Below, piece after piece: positions 20,401 to 28,479 of a DNA stretch of 64,000 nt. A program made the position numbers and the translations under genes. This DNA comes from an uncultured Serinicoccus sp. (GTDB lineage: Bacteria > Actinomycetota > Actinomycetes > Actinomycetales > Dermatophilaceae), in the NCBI RefSeq assembly GCF_947500995.1, contig NZ_CANMUA010000002.1, positions 372,001-436,000 of the forward strand, in the 5' to 3' direction. The stretch's first letter is position 1. Each line of letters starts with the position of its first letter. The notes under the pieces were generated by a model that made no database searches, was not told the DNA's origin, and saw nothing but the letters and a program-made list of their open reading frames with translations.

Positions 20401-20707
20401 GTGCCCGGGCGGTCAGCAGGACGGCCACGGCGTGCTTGCAGTCCTGGACCACGGGGCAGCTGCACTGCCCGCTCCAGACGACGATGTCGCGGTCGTGCAC
20501 CCGCACCACGGTCTGGTAGACCCGCCCACCGGAGCCCACCACGGTGCCGACCAGGGCGCCCCCGTCGGGACCGGTGACGAGGGTGCGGACGTGACCGGCG
20601 TCGGCATACCCCCGGCCGCGGGCCAGGGTCAGCTCGCCGACCTCGGCCCGCAGGTCGGTGTCGCCGACGCGCAGCACCCACCCGGCTGCGGAGAGGTTCG
20701 GCGACAT
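17423..20707 (-). CDS. SWIM zinc-finger SNF2-family helicase
   Basis: The product is 1094 aa. A SWIM zinc finger at about residues 79-93 (CSCPVVQDCKHAV) is followed by a bacterial SNF2-linker region of several hundred residues. The SNF2 ATPase then has DDMGLGKTLQAL near 655, a DEAQ box near 757, FAMTGTPLEN, and the C-terminal helicase domain with FSSFTSYLALVRDALD and DRTHRIGQHRTVHVYRL. It is a DNA-translocating ATPase of the HepA/RapA-like group, probably acting on transcription or DNA-protein complexes in the cytosol. Its length is normal for actinobacterial members. The gene is transcribed leftward alone; upstream lies a hairpin that ends the hydrolase transcript. Confidence 0.9.
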   Translation of the reverse strand: MSPNLSAAGWVLRVGDTDLRAEVGELTLARGRGYADAGHVRTLVTGPDGGALVGTVVGSGGRVYQTVVRVHDRDIVVWSGQCSCPVVQDCKHAVAVLLTARARLRSDPPAAPGWEAALAPLVRPAPDTGATRHRLGLQVSLTRGPGGREESARVTLAPVRPGRSKPWVGQGVSWDDLTNRWSPTEVDPEHRALLGQLAALGKSSGFGYFYASAKELPLGAIGAVAWPVLRQVQEAGIPLVAGQGVAGVELGEGSAAIGLDLVRGDDGALTLAPEVAVDGAPPTGGRRFLVGRPAHGLGWVDTDDRLTLWPLRAAVPEPLAGLLEGGTSLEVPADQVGRFLARYYPALARQVGLTSSDGSVVTPADRPPRLRLEVTPEPGHVLHLRWTFGYAVPTVEGEPDTVVVGLDGGPEDLARDEEAERAAVAAVTPLLEASPAVFANGPAGSVRLRPRSVLTELATARFAGEVLPALQRHEGLDVLVHGELATYEEAAEDPVVHLTTSEAGEGDWFDLHVSVTVDGQEVPFEQLFAALAAGQDVLLLDSGLWLRLDQPELRTLRRLIEEARELVEDEEDDAALLRLTPYQAGLWEELVDLGVVQEQGGRWTERVDALLAIGDGDRGHVVPPPDLRATLRPYQLEGYRWLCALWDAGLGGILADDMGLGKTLQALAMVVRAEHRADLAEGPVLVVAPTSVVTAWAEQAERFAPHLRTVTISATRRRRGTDLAGAVGASDLVITSYTLLRLEAEDYRALPWSAAVLDEAQVVKNRRSATYQAVRRLGASRTFAMTGTPLENTLMDLWSMTSLAAPGLFPRPESFTERYRTPIESGSAPEDLARLRRRIRPFMLRRTKAQVAADLPDKIEQTLAVDLHPAHRRVYDQHLQRERQRVLGLLADLDKNRVKILRALTMLRQLSLDPALLDEAHAGLATSAKVTAVVERLTALAAEGHRALVFSSFTSYLALVRDALDAAGIGYVYLDGRTRDRSARITAFREGEQPAFLISLKAGGVGLTLTEADYVFVLDPWWNPAAEAQAVDRTHRIGQHRTVHVYRLVSTGTIEEKVVALQERKRRLFTSVVDAGEFGSGVVTAEDIRGLLDG

Positions 20708-20744
20708 GGACCGAGCCTAGGGCCGGGGGCCGACAGGCCGGCGG

Positions 20745-20793
20745 GCTCGTCCACAGGCGGGCGGAGCCCCGGTCCGGCCGCCCGTGGACGAGC
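20745..20793 (-). terminator. Hairpin after the alpha/beta hydrolase gene
   Basis: GCTCGTCCA (20745-20753) pairs with TGGACGAGC (20785-20793), and CGGGCG pairs with CGCCCG inside, with a 4-nt bulge. This gives a 15-bp stem just past the leftward hydrolase stop at 20805. Confidence 0.5.
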
Positions 20794-20804
20794 ACGCCCC
20801 GTCC

Positions 20805-21662
20805 TCAGCCGGCTCCCTCCACCGCGTCCGGCGCCGCCCCGCACCGCAGCAGGACCTCGTGGGCCAGCTCGGCGGGCCGTCGCTCGGGCAGCCAGTGGCC
20901 GGCGTCCAGCTCGACGAACCGGTAGGGGCCGGACACGGCGCGGGCGGTGCGCTCGGCGGCGGCCCGGCCCAGGAACGGGTCCCGGGCCCCCCACACCAGG
21001 GTGGTCGGCACCTCGACCCGGCCGACCGGCCGGCCGCCGGGCCGGGCGGCCGCGCGGTACCAGCCCACCGGACCGCGCAGGGCTGCCCGGGTGCCCAGCC
21101 GCGCGGCGTAGCGGCGCGCGTCGGGTGCCGGGAGGCCGGTGCGCACCAGGGCACCGCGGCGCAGGGCCCGCGCCATGACGAGCTCGGGCAGCACCGGGAC
21201 CTGGAAGCCGGCGATGTACCAGCTGCGGCGGGCCTGGTCGGCGTGCCGGACCGCCCACGCGAGCGCCCGGGGGTGGGGCGTGGAGGCGACGGTGAGCGTG
21301 GCCACCCGCTCCGGGTGCCACGCGGCCAGCGCCCACGCGACGGCGCCGCCCCAGTCGTGCCCGACGACGTGCGCCCGGTCCACCCCGACGTGGTCCAGCA
21401 GACCGAGCGCGTCCTCGACGAGCCGCTCCAGCCGGTATGCCGCGACGCGCCGCGGGCGCGCGCCCTCGGCATACCCCCGCTGGTGCGGGGCCAGGGTGCG
21501 CAGCCCGGCCTCCTGCAGCGCCGGGGACACCCGGTCCCAGGCCGTGCCGTCCTGCGGGAAGCCGTGCAGCAGCAGGACCACCGGCCCGTCGGGCGGTCCG
21601 CCGACCAGCGCCTCGTGGGTCAGCCCGTCCCGGGTGTGCCGCAGGGTCTCCTCCGTGCTCAT
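20805..21662 (-). CDS. Alpha/beta hydrolase, epoxide-hydrolase-like
   Basis: The product is 285 aa with an alpha/beta hydrolase fold. The oxyanion loop HGFPQDG lies at about residues 33-39, the nucleophile motif GHDWGG carries Asp instead of Ser, an acid lies in GARDPFLG and the late His in AGHWLPE. An Asp nucleophile points to the epoxide hydrolase/haloalkane dehalogenase branch and not to an esterase. The ATG at 21662 begins MSTEETLRHTRDG; the longer open frame upstream runs into the divergent helicase region. The substrate is unknown. Confidence 0.83.
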   Translation of the reverse strand: MSTEETLRHTRDGLTHEALVGGPPDGPVVLLLHGFPQDGTAWDRVSPALQEAGLRTLAPHQRGYAEGARPRRVAAYRLERLVEDALGLLDHVGVDRAHVVGHDWGGAVAWALAAWHPERVATLTVASTPHPRALAWAVRHADQARRSWYIAGFQVPVLPELVMARALRRGALVRTGLPAPDARRYAARLGTRAALRGPVGWYRAAARPGGRPVGRVEVPTTLVWGARDPFLGRAAAERTARAVSGPYRFVELDAGHWLPERRPAELAHEVLLRCGAAPDAVEGAG

Positions 21663-21828
21663 CGGTCCATGATGGCGGGTGGGCAGCCCCGTCTGCGGTA
21701 GACTGGTCACAGCAGCCCGGACCGTCTCGCCCCGGACTGCCCGATCTCGCAGCCGGACGGCTGCCACGTTCGCGCCGCCCCCGGGCCTGGCGCCGGGTGG
21801 GACTCCGCACACGTCTCGAAAGCTCCCT

Positions 21829-23373
21829 GTGACCTCTTCCTTCGCCGACCTCGGCGTGCCCACGACCCTCGATGCCCTTCTCGCGGAGCGCGGCATCACC
21901 ACCCCCACCCCCATCCAGGCGGCCACGCTGCCGGACTCGATGGCCGGCCGGGACGTCCTGGGCCGGGGCCGCACCGGCTCCGGCAAGACCTACGCCTTCC
22001 TGCTGCCCCTCGTCACGCGGCTCATGGCCGACCCGGGCGCCGGCCGGCGCCGCGGCCGCACCCCCCGCGCGCTCGTCCTCGCCCCGACCCGCGAGCTGGC
22101 CGGTCAGATCGCCGCCTCGCTGGAGCCGCTGGCGGCCGCCGCCGGGCTGACCCACCTCACCGTCTTCGGCGGTGTCGGGCAGAATCCGCAGGTGCGGGCG
22201 CTGCAGGCCGGCATCGACGTCCTCGTCGCCTGCCCCGGCCGGCTCGAGGACCTCATCGGACAGGGCTATGCCGACCTCTCCGGGGTCGAGGTGACCGTGC
22301 TGGACGAGGCGGACCACATGGCCGACCTGGGCTTCCTCCCGGTCGTCCGCCGGCTGCTGGACCGCACGCCGCGGCAGGGGCAGAAGATGCTCTTCTCCGC
22401 GACCCTGGACGCCGGGGTCGACGTCATCGCCAAGCGCTACCTCAGCAGCCCGGTGACCCACCACGCCGACTCGGCGCAGTCCCCGGTCGAGGCCATGGAC
22501 CACCACGTCCTGCACATCGACGCCGGCGAGCGCCTCGCGGTGCTCACCGACCTCGGTGCCGCGCCGGGCCGCAAGGTGGTCTTCACCCGGACGAAGCACG
22601 GCGCCAAGAAGCTGGCCAAGCAGCTCAACGGCGCCGGCGTCCCGGCCGTGGAGCTGCACGGCAACCTCGCCCAGAACGCCCGCACCCGCAACCTCGACGC
22701 CTTCCACTCCGGGCGCGCCAGCACGCTGGTCGCGACGGACATCGCCGCCCGCGGGATCCACGTCGACGACGTCGCCCTCGTGGTGCACGCCGACCCGCCG
22801 GTCGAGCACAAGGCCTACCTCCACCGCTCGGGGCGGACCGCCCGGGCCGGCAACGCCGGCACGGTGGTCACCCTCATGACCGACGACCAGGTACGCGACG
22901 TGCGCTCCCTCACCCGCGCGGCGGGGATCAAGGCCACCACCACCAAGGCCCACTCGAGCCACCCGATCCTGCGCGAGCTGGCCCCCGGCGAGCGGGTGCT
23001 GACCCCCGGCGGGTTGGTCGTCGAGGTCCCGACCCAGGGCGGCCAGGGCTCCGGCGGCCAGGGCGGCCGTCGCCAGGGCGGTGGCCAGGGCCGTGGCAGC
23101 GGTGGCGGCGGGCGATCCGGCGGCCAGGGCCGGGGCAGCGGCCAGGGCGGTCGCGGCAACGGTGGCGGCGGACGCTCCGGCGGTCAGGGCCGTTCCGGCG
23201 GCGGTCGCGGTCAGGGCGGCGGACGCTCCGGCGGTGGGCGCTCCGGCGGTCAGGGCGGCGGACGCTCCGGCGGTGGGCGCTCCGGTGGCCAGGGCGGCGG
23301 ACGCCAGGGCGGCTCCTCGGGCGGGTCCGTGGTGGCCTTCTCGACCTCCAGCGGCGGCGGCCGTCGCCGCTGA
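21829..23373 (+). CDS. DEAD-box RNA helicase with Gly/Arg/Gln-rich tail
   Basis: The product is 514 aa. The Q motif (TTPTPIQAATLP), Walker A GRTGSGKT near residue 47, PTRELAGQ, DEADHMADLGF near 160 and HRSGRTARAG define the two RecA-like domains. From about residue 400 the protein is a low-complexity tail of GGQGG, SGGGR and RSGG repeats. Such tails bind RNA and can drive condensate formation. The GTG at 21829 was chosen because the family core begins within 15 residues. The 166-bp gap upstream contains a TAGACT (-10-like) at 21699-21704, implying a 5' leader of more than 100 nt. RNA remodelling or cold-shock functions are typical of the family. Confidence 0.88.
   Translation: MTSSFADLGVPTTLDALLAERGITTPTPIQAATLPDSMAGRDVLGRGRTGSGKTYAFLLPLVTRLMADPGAGRRRGRTPRALVLAPTRELAGQIAASLEPLAAAAGLTHLTVFGGVGQNPQVRALQAGIDVLVACPGRLEDLIGQGYADLSGVEVTVLDEADHMADLGFLPVVRRLLDRTPRQGQKMLFSATLDAGVDVIAKRYLSSPVTHHADSAQSPVEAMDHHVLHIDAGERLAVLTDLGAAPGRKVVFTRTKHGAKKLAKQLNGAGVPAVELHGNLAQNARTRNLDAFHSGRASTLVATDIAARGIHVDDVALVVHADPPVEHKAYLHRSGRTARAGNAGTVVTLMTDDQVRDVRSLTRAAGIKATTTKAHSSHPILRELAPGERVLTPGGLVVEVPTQGGQGSGGQGGRRQGGGQGRGSGGGGRSGGQGRGSGQGGRGNGGGGRSGGQGRSGGGRGQGGGRSGGGRSGGQGGGRSGGGRSGGQGGGRQGGSSGGSVVAFSTSSGGGRRR
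23218..23295 (+). repeat. 39-bp tandem duplication in the helicase tail
   Basis: Units 23218-23256 and 23257-23295 are near-identical and each encode a 13-residue Gly/Arg/Ser/Gln block (beginning GGRSGGGRSGG). The array continues less regularly on both sides. Confidence 0.7.
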
Positions 23374-23396
23374 GCGGACCCAGCACCACTCATACC

Positions 23397-23446
23397 CAGA
23401 AGGTGTTCCTCTGAGGTGATGCGTCACCGCAGAGGAACACCTTCTG
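23397..23446. repeat. Long perfect inverted repeat (17-bp outer, 5-bp inner stem)
   Basis: The left arm AGAAGGTGTTCCTCTG (23398-23413, plus a C-G pair outside) matches the right arm 23430-23445 exactly. Inside, GGTGA (23415-23419) pairs with TCACC (23424-23428) around a TGCG loop. It sits between the convergent helicase and icmF genes, 24 nt after the helicase stop. It could be a bidirectional terminator, but there is no T-run. Its perfection and relatively low GC would also fit a dispersed repeat element. Confidence 0.75.
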
Positions 23447-23512
23447 CACAGAAGTGGGTCGGCTGGCCGGCCAGCTGCTCCCGGCCAGCCCACGGAACCG
23501 GCGGGAGTCCAC

Positions 23513-26500
23513 TCAGACGTTGCGGCGGTACTCCCCGCCCACCTCGAAGAAGGCCTCGGTGATCTGACCGAGGGTGCAGACCCGCGCGGCGTCCATGAGC
23601 ACCGCGAAGACGTTCTCACCGGTCATGGCCGACTCCTTGAGCCGCGCCAGCGCCTCCTGGGCCTCCTCGGCGTGCGCCTCCTGGTAGGCCTGCACCCGCT
23701 CCAGCTGGGACTGCTTCTCCGCCTCGGTCGCCCGGGCCAGCTCCACCTCGACCTCCTCCCGCTCGGCCTCCGGCCGACGGAAGGTGTTGACGCCGATGAT
23801 CGGCAGCGAGCCGTCGTGCTTGCGGTGCTCGTAGAGCAGCGACTCGTCCTGGATCTTGCCGCGCTGGTAACCCGTCTCCATGGCGCCCAGCACCCCGCCC
23901 CGCTCGCTGATCCGGTCGAACTCGGCGAGCACGGCCTCCTCGACGAGGTCGGTGAGGTGGTCGATGACGAACGAGCCCTGGTTGGGGTTCTCGTTCATCG
24001 CCAGGCCCCACTCCTTGTTGATGATGAGCTGGATCGCCAGGGCCCGGCGCACGGACTCCCCGCTCGGGGTGGTGACGGCCTCGTCGTAGGCGTTGGTGTG
24101 CAGGCTGTTGGCGTTGTCGTAGATCGCGATGAGCGCCTGCAGCGTGGTCCGGATGTCGTTGAAGTCCATCTCCTGCGCGTGCAGCGAGCGACCCGACGTC
24201 TGCACGTGGTACTTGAGCTTCTGGCTGCGCTCGTTGGCGCCGTACCTCTCCCGCATGGCGACCGCCCAGATGCGCCGGGCGACGCGGCCGATGACGGAGT
24301 ACTCGATGTCCATGCCGTTGGAGAAGAAGAAGGACAGGTTGGGCGCGAAGGCGTCGATGTCCATCCCCCGGGCGAGGTAGGACTCGACGTAGGTGAACCC
24401 GTTGGCGAGGGTGAAGGCGAGCTGGCTGATGGGGTTCGCCCCCGCCTCGGCGATGTGGTAGCCGGAGATCGACACCGAGTAGAAGTTGCGCACCCCCTGC
24501 TCGATGAACCACTCCTGGACGTCGCCCATCATCCGCAGCGAGAACTCGGTGGTGAACAGGCAGGTGTTCTGCCCCTGGTCCTCCTTGAGGATGTCCGCCT
24601 GGACGGTCCCCCGGACGTTCTGGAGGGCATACGCGCGCAGCTCCTCCGCCTCGGCGCCGGAGGGCTCGCGACCCTCGCGCTCCCGGAACGCCTCGAGCTG
24701 CTGGTCGATGACGGTGTTGAGGAAGAACGCCAGGACCGTGGGTGCCGGGCCGTTGATCGTCATGGACACCGAGGTGGTCGGGTCGACGAGGTCGAAGCCG
24801 TCGTAGAGCGCCTTCATGTCGTCCAGCGTCGCGATGGACACCCCCGAGGTGCCGACCTTGCCGTAGATGTCAGGACGCTCCGCCGGGTCGTGGCCGTAGA
24901 GCGTGACCGAGTCGAAGGCGGTCGACAGCCGGGTCGCGGGCTGCCCCTCGGAGAGCAGCTTGAAGCGCCGGTTGGTGCGGAAGGGGTCGCCCTCGCCGGC
25001 GAACATCCGGGCCGGGTCCTCGTTGTCGCGCTTGAAGGCGAAGACGCCGGCGGTATAGGGGAAGTGGCCGGGCAGGTTCTCGCGGCGCCAGAAGCGGACC
25101 AGCGCCCCCGCCTCGTCGTAGCGGGGCAGCGCCACGCGGGGTATGCGGTTGCCGCTCAGCGACTCCTTGGTGAGCCGGGTGTGGATCTCCCGGTCGCGGA
25201 CCGTGACCACCTGCTCGTCGCCGGAGTATGCCTCGACCCGGGCCGGCCAGTCCTCGACCATCTCCCGGACCTCGGTCGGGACGTCCCGGCGAGCGGCGTC
25301 GAGGAGCTCGTCCAGGCCGTGGTCGCCGCCGGTGCCACCGGCCGCCGCGAGCTCGTCCGCGGTCTGCTCGAGCCGCTCCACCCGGCGGGCCGCGAGGGCG
25401 TAGCGCTCGGTGTCGGCGTGGTAGCCGCGCAGGGTCTCGGCGATGTCCGCGAGGTAGCGGACCCGCCGGGGCGGGACCACCTGACGGATCATCGAGGAGT
25501 GCCGGACGTCGACCGGCGGCAGCGCGCCCTCGCCCACCGGCAGGCCGTCCTCGGCCAGACGGTCCCGCAGCGCCTGGTACAGCGCGGTGACCCCGTCGTC
25601 GTTGAAGGTGGCCGCCGAGGTCCCGAAGACCGGCATGTCCTCGGGCCGCGCGCCGAAGGCCTCCCGGTTGCGCACCAGCTGGCGGCCGACGTCGCGCAGC
25701 GCGTCCATCGCCCCGCGCCGCTCGAACTTGTTGATGGCCACGACGTCGGCGAAGTCGAGCATGTCGATCTTCTCCAGCTGGCTGGCGGCGCCGAACTCCG
25801 GCGTCATGACGTAGAGGGAGGTGTCGACGAACGGCACGATGCCGGCGTCCCCCTGGCCGATCCCGGGCGTCTCCACGACGACGAGGTCGAAGCCGGCCGC
25901 CTTGAGCACGTCGATGGCGGCGGGCAGCGCCTCCGGCACCTCGGACTCCCCGCGCGTGGCCATGGACCGGAACATCGCCTGGCGGCCGCCGATGGCGCCC
26001 ATCCGGATGCGGTCGCCCAGCAGCGCGCCGCCGCCCTTGCGGCGGGTCGGGTCGATGGCGATGATCCCGATCCGCAGCCGGTCGCCCTGGTCGATCCGGA
26101 AGCGCCGCACCAGCTCGTCGGTCAGCGAGCTCTTGCCCGAGCCGCCGGTGCCCGTGATCCCGAGGACGGGCGCGCTGCTCTCCCGGGCGGCGGCGGCATA
26201 CCGCTCCCGGTCGTCGGCCGGGAGGGCGCCCAGCTCGGCACCGGTGATGGCCCGGGCCACGGCGGTACGGCTCCCGGCGAGCACGTCGTCGACCGCCGCC
26301 GGGCCGACCTCCCACATGTCGTAGTCCGCGTCGGTGATGACCTGGTTGATCATCCCCGGCAGGCCGAGGCGCTGGCCGTCCTCCGGGGAGAAGATCGTCA
26401 CGCCGGCCTCCCGCAGCCGGGTGATCTCCTCCGCGACGATGACGCCCCCGCCACCGCCCACGACCTTGACGTGCCCGGCCCCGGCCTCGCGCAGCTGCTC

Positions 26501-26794
26501 GACGAGGTACTCGAAGTACTCGACGTGCCCACCCTGGTAGGAGGAGACCGCGACCGCGTTGGCGTCCTCGTCGAGGACGGCCTCGACCACCTCGGCGACC
26601 GACCGGTTGTGCCCGAGGTGGACGACCTCGGCGCCCTGGCTCTGCATGATCCGGCGCATGATGTTGATCGAGGCGTCGTGGCCGTCGAAGAGGCTCGCCG
26701 CGGTGACGATCCGGACCGGGTGCTCCGGGCTCCGGAGCGCCGGGGGCCCGCTGGTCGCGTCGGCGGCGCTCGCCGCGCCGTGGTCGTTCTTCAC
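23513..26794 (-). CDS. icmF: Fused isobutyryl-CoA mutase (IcmF)
   Basis: The product is 1093 aa, the usual IcmF length. Domain order is the B12-binding domain (LFDGHDASINIMRR, with cobalt-ligand His about residue 39), a G-protein chaperone domain (P-loop GTGGSGKSS near 215-222) and the TIM-barrel mutase domain. Near 580 the sequence is PYTAGVFAFKR, and near 740 it is EDQGQNTCLF. At these sites methylmalonyl-CoA mutase has Tyr and Arg, whereas isobutyryl-type mutases have Phe and Gln, so isobutyryl-CoA/butyryl-CoA interconversion is favoured. The GTG at 26794 has AGGAG about 8 nt upstream. It would act in valine or short-chain fatty-acid metabolism. Confidence 0.92.
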   Translation of the reverse strand: MKNDHGAASAADATSGPPALRSPEHPVRIVTAASLFDGHDASINIMRRIMQSQGAEVVHLGHNRSVAEVVEAVLDEDANAVAVSSYQGGHVEYFEYLVEQLREAGAGHVKVVGGGGGVIVAEEITRLREAGVTIFSPEDGQRLGLPGMINQVITDADYDMWEVGPAAVDDVLAGSRTAVARAITGAELGALPADDRERYAAAARESSAPVLGITGTGGSGKSSLTDELVRRFRIDQGDRLRIGIIAIDPTRRKGGGALLGDRIRMGAIGGRQAMFRSMATRGESEVPEALPAAIDVLKAAGFDLVVVETPGIGQGDAGIVPFVDTSLYVMTPEFGAASQLEKIDMLDFADVVAINKFERRGAMDALRDVGRQLVRNREAFGARPEDMPVFGTSAATFNDDGVTALYQALRDRLAEDGLPVGEGALPPVDVRHSSMIRQVVPPRRVRYLADIAETLRGYHADTERYALAARRVERLEQTADELAAAGGTGGDHGLDELLDAARRDVPTEVREMVEDWPARVEAYSGDEQVVTVRDREIHTRLTKESLSGNRIPRVALPRYDEAGALVRFWRRENLPGHFPYTAGVFAFKRDNEDPARMFAGEGDPFRTNRRFKLLSEGQPATRLSTAFDSVTLYGHDPAERPDIYGKVGTSGVSIATLDDMKALYDGFDLVDPTTSVSMTINGPAPTVLAFFLNTVIDQQLEAFREREGREPSGAEAEELRAYALQNVRGTVQADILKEDQGQNTCLFTTEFSLRMMGDVQEWFIEQGVRNFYSVSISGYHIAEAGANPISQLAFTLANGFTYVESYLARGMDIDAFAPNLSFFFSNGMDIEYSVIGRVARRIWAVAMRERYGANERSQKLKYHVQTSGRSLHAQEMDFNDIRTTLQALIAIYDNANSLHTNAYDEAVTTPSGESVRRALAIQLIINKEWGLAMNENPNQGSFVIDHLTDLVEEAVLAEFDRISERGGVLGAMETGYQRGKIQDESLLYEHRKHDGSLPIIGVNTFRRPEAEREEVEVELARATEAEKQSQLERVQAYQEAHAEEAQEALARLKESAMTGENVFAVLMDAARVCTLGQITEAFFEVGGEYRRNV

Positions 26795-26856
26795 CGTGCA
26801 TCTCCTCGTCGAGCGGGTGCCGTGCTCCTCGATGGTAGTGGAGGACGCACGCGTGA

Positions 26857-26872
26857 TTGACGCGCCCGTCAA
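26857..26872. promoter_or_regulatory. Candidate palindromic operator upstream of icmF
   Basis: TTGACGCGCCCGTCAA has 6-bp arms (TTGACG/CGTCAA) around CGCC, 62 bp before the icmF start, in the divergent space shared with a sugar operon. TetR-type regulators of acyl-CoA genes often use sites of this shape. No regulator gene is adjacent, so this is tentative. Confidence 0.35.
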
Positions 26873-27018
26873 GGTCAGGCCCCCCTCCGCGCGCCGCATC
26901 GTTACGCAGACGTGACGCCAGAGCCTTGATCGGCCGGTCCGGGGATGTTGGGATGACCACAGGGCCGGGGTCGCCCCTGGGCCGTGGTCTGTTCCCTGTG
27001 AGAAAGGACGGCGCGACG

Positions 27019-28395
27019 ATGCGCAGTAAGACGACCCGGAGGTTGGCGATGGCCACCTCACTCGGCCTGGCCGGCGTGACGCTGGCGGCGTGCGGCTCCG
27101 GCGGCGGTTCCGGCGGCGGGGAGGACGTCGACGAGGCGCTCTCCTCGGTGGACGTGGCCTGCGAGCCGTACGAGGAGTACGGCGACCTGGAGGGCACCTC
27201 CGTGAGTGTCTACACCTCGATCGTCTCCCCCGAGGACCAGGCCCACATCGACGCCTTCATCCCCTTCGAGGACTGCACCGGTGTGACGGTGGAGTACGAG
27301 GGGTCCCGGCAGTTCGAGACCCAGCTGCCGGTGCGGCTGGAGTCCGGGAACGCCCCGGACATGGCCTACGTCCCGCAGCCGGGCCTCGTGGAGCGCCTCG
27401 TCACCGACTTCCCCGACTCGGTCTTCCCGGTCGGGGAGCAGGCCGAGGCGAACGTCGACGAGTACTACAACAAGTCCTGGAAGGGCTACGGCACCGTCGA
27501 CGGCACCTACTACGCCGCCCCGCTGGGCGCCAACGCGAAGTCCTTCGTGTGGTACTCGCCCGGCGCCTTCGAGGAGAACGGCTACGAGGTGCCCGAGACG
27601 TGGGACGACCTCATGGCCCTGTCCGAGCAGATCGCCTCCGACCACCCGGACGCCAAGCCGTGGTGCGCCGGCATCGAGTCCGGCAACGCGACGGGGTGGC
27701 CCGCCACGGACTGGCTCGAGGACATGATGCTGCGGACCGCCGGCCCCGACGTCTACGACCAGTGGGTCGAGCACGAGATCCCCTTCAACGACCCCCAGGT
27801 CGCGGAGGCGCTGGACATGGCCGGCCAGGTCCTCAAGGACGAGAACATGGTCAACGGCGGGCTGGGCGGTGTCGAGTCCATCGCCACGACGCCGTTCGGC
27901 GAGGCGGGCCTGCCGATCCTCGACGGGTCCTGCTTCCTGCACCGCCAGGCGTCGTTCTACCAGGCCAACTGGCCGGAGGGGACGAACGTGGCCGAGGACG
28001 GCGACGTCTTCGCCTTCTACCTGCCGGGCAACGACACCGAGTCCCAGCCGCTGCTCGGCGGTGGCGAGTTCACCCTGATGTTCGCCGACCGCCCCGAGGT
28101 GCAGGCGCTGCAGGCCTACCTCGCCAGCCCGGAGTGGTCCAACGCCAAGGCGAAGGTCTCCCCTCCCGGGTGGGTGTCGGCGAACTCCGGGCTCGACCCG
28201 GCCAACCTGAAGTCCCCCATCGACCAGCTGGCCTACGAGCTGCTGACCGACGAGGCGACGACGTTCCGGTTCGACGGATCCGACCTCATGCCGGCCGCCG
28301 TTGGCACCGGGAGCTTCTGGACCGGGATGACCAACTGGATCACGGGTGAGGACACCCAGTCCGTGCTCGACTCGATCGAGAACAGCTGGGACTGA
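27019..28395 (+). CDS. Sugar ABC transporter substrate-binding lipoprotein (AglE-like)
   Basis: The product is 458 aa with a lipoprotein signal: basic MRSKTTRR, a hydrophobic core and lipobox VTLAAC. It is a family 1 extracellular solute-binding protein whose layout (VSVYTSIVSPEDQAHIDAF, then EYEGSRQFETQLPVRLESG) resembles AglE-type alpha-glucoside-binding proteins. The ATG at 27019 is preceded by GAAAGGA. A strong hairpin separates it from the two permease genes, as expected when the binding protein is made in excess. The actual sugar is inferred from resemblance only. Confidence 0.85.
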   Translation: MRSKTTRRLAMATSLGLAGVTLAACGSGGGSGGGEDVDEALSSVDVACEPYEEYGDLEGTSVSVYTSIVSPEDQAHIDAFIPFEDCTGVTVEYEGSRQFETQLPVRLESGNAPDMAYVPQPGLVERLVTDFPDSVFPVGEQAEANVDEYYNKSWKGYGTVDGTYYAAPLGANAKSFVWYSPGAFEENGYEVPETWDDLMALSEQIASDHPDAKPWCAGIESGNATGWPATDWLEDMMLRTAGPDVYDQWVEHEIPFNDPQVAEALDMAGQVLKDENMVNGGLGGVESIATTPFGEAGLPILDGSCFLHRQASFYQANWPEGTNVAEDGDVFAFYLPGNDTESQPLLGGGEFTLMFADRPEVQALQAYLASPEWSNAKAKVSPPGWVSANSGLDPANLKSPIDQLAYELLTDEATTFRFDGSDLMPAAVGTGSFWTGMTNWITGEDTQSVLDSIENSWD

Positions 28396-28409
28396 CCGGT
28401 CGACGGTGA

Positions 28410-28444
28410 CGGGGGCGGGCGGCAGATCTCATCGCCCGCCCCCG
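28410..28444 (+). terminator. Intercistronic hairpin after the binding-protein gene
   Basis: Perfect 12-bp arms CGGGGGCGGGCG and CGCCCGCCCCCG enclose an 11-nt loop, 14 nt past the stop. It probably stabilises the upstream message or attenuates read-through into the permease genes. Confidence 0.65.
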
Positions 28445-28479
28445 CGCCGTCCTGGTCCCCACCAGGAGGTACGTACGCC

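Noticed and set aside
17369-21178. Very long rightward open frame (1269 codons) opposite the SNF2 helicase, and similar ones at 29741-33205 and 23672-26860
   Set aside because: These are antisense shadows caused by high third-position GC. Their translations are Pro/Arg/Gly/Val/His-rich with no family motifs, while the opposite strand encodes clear proteins.
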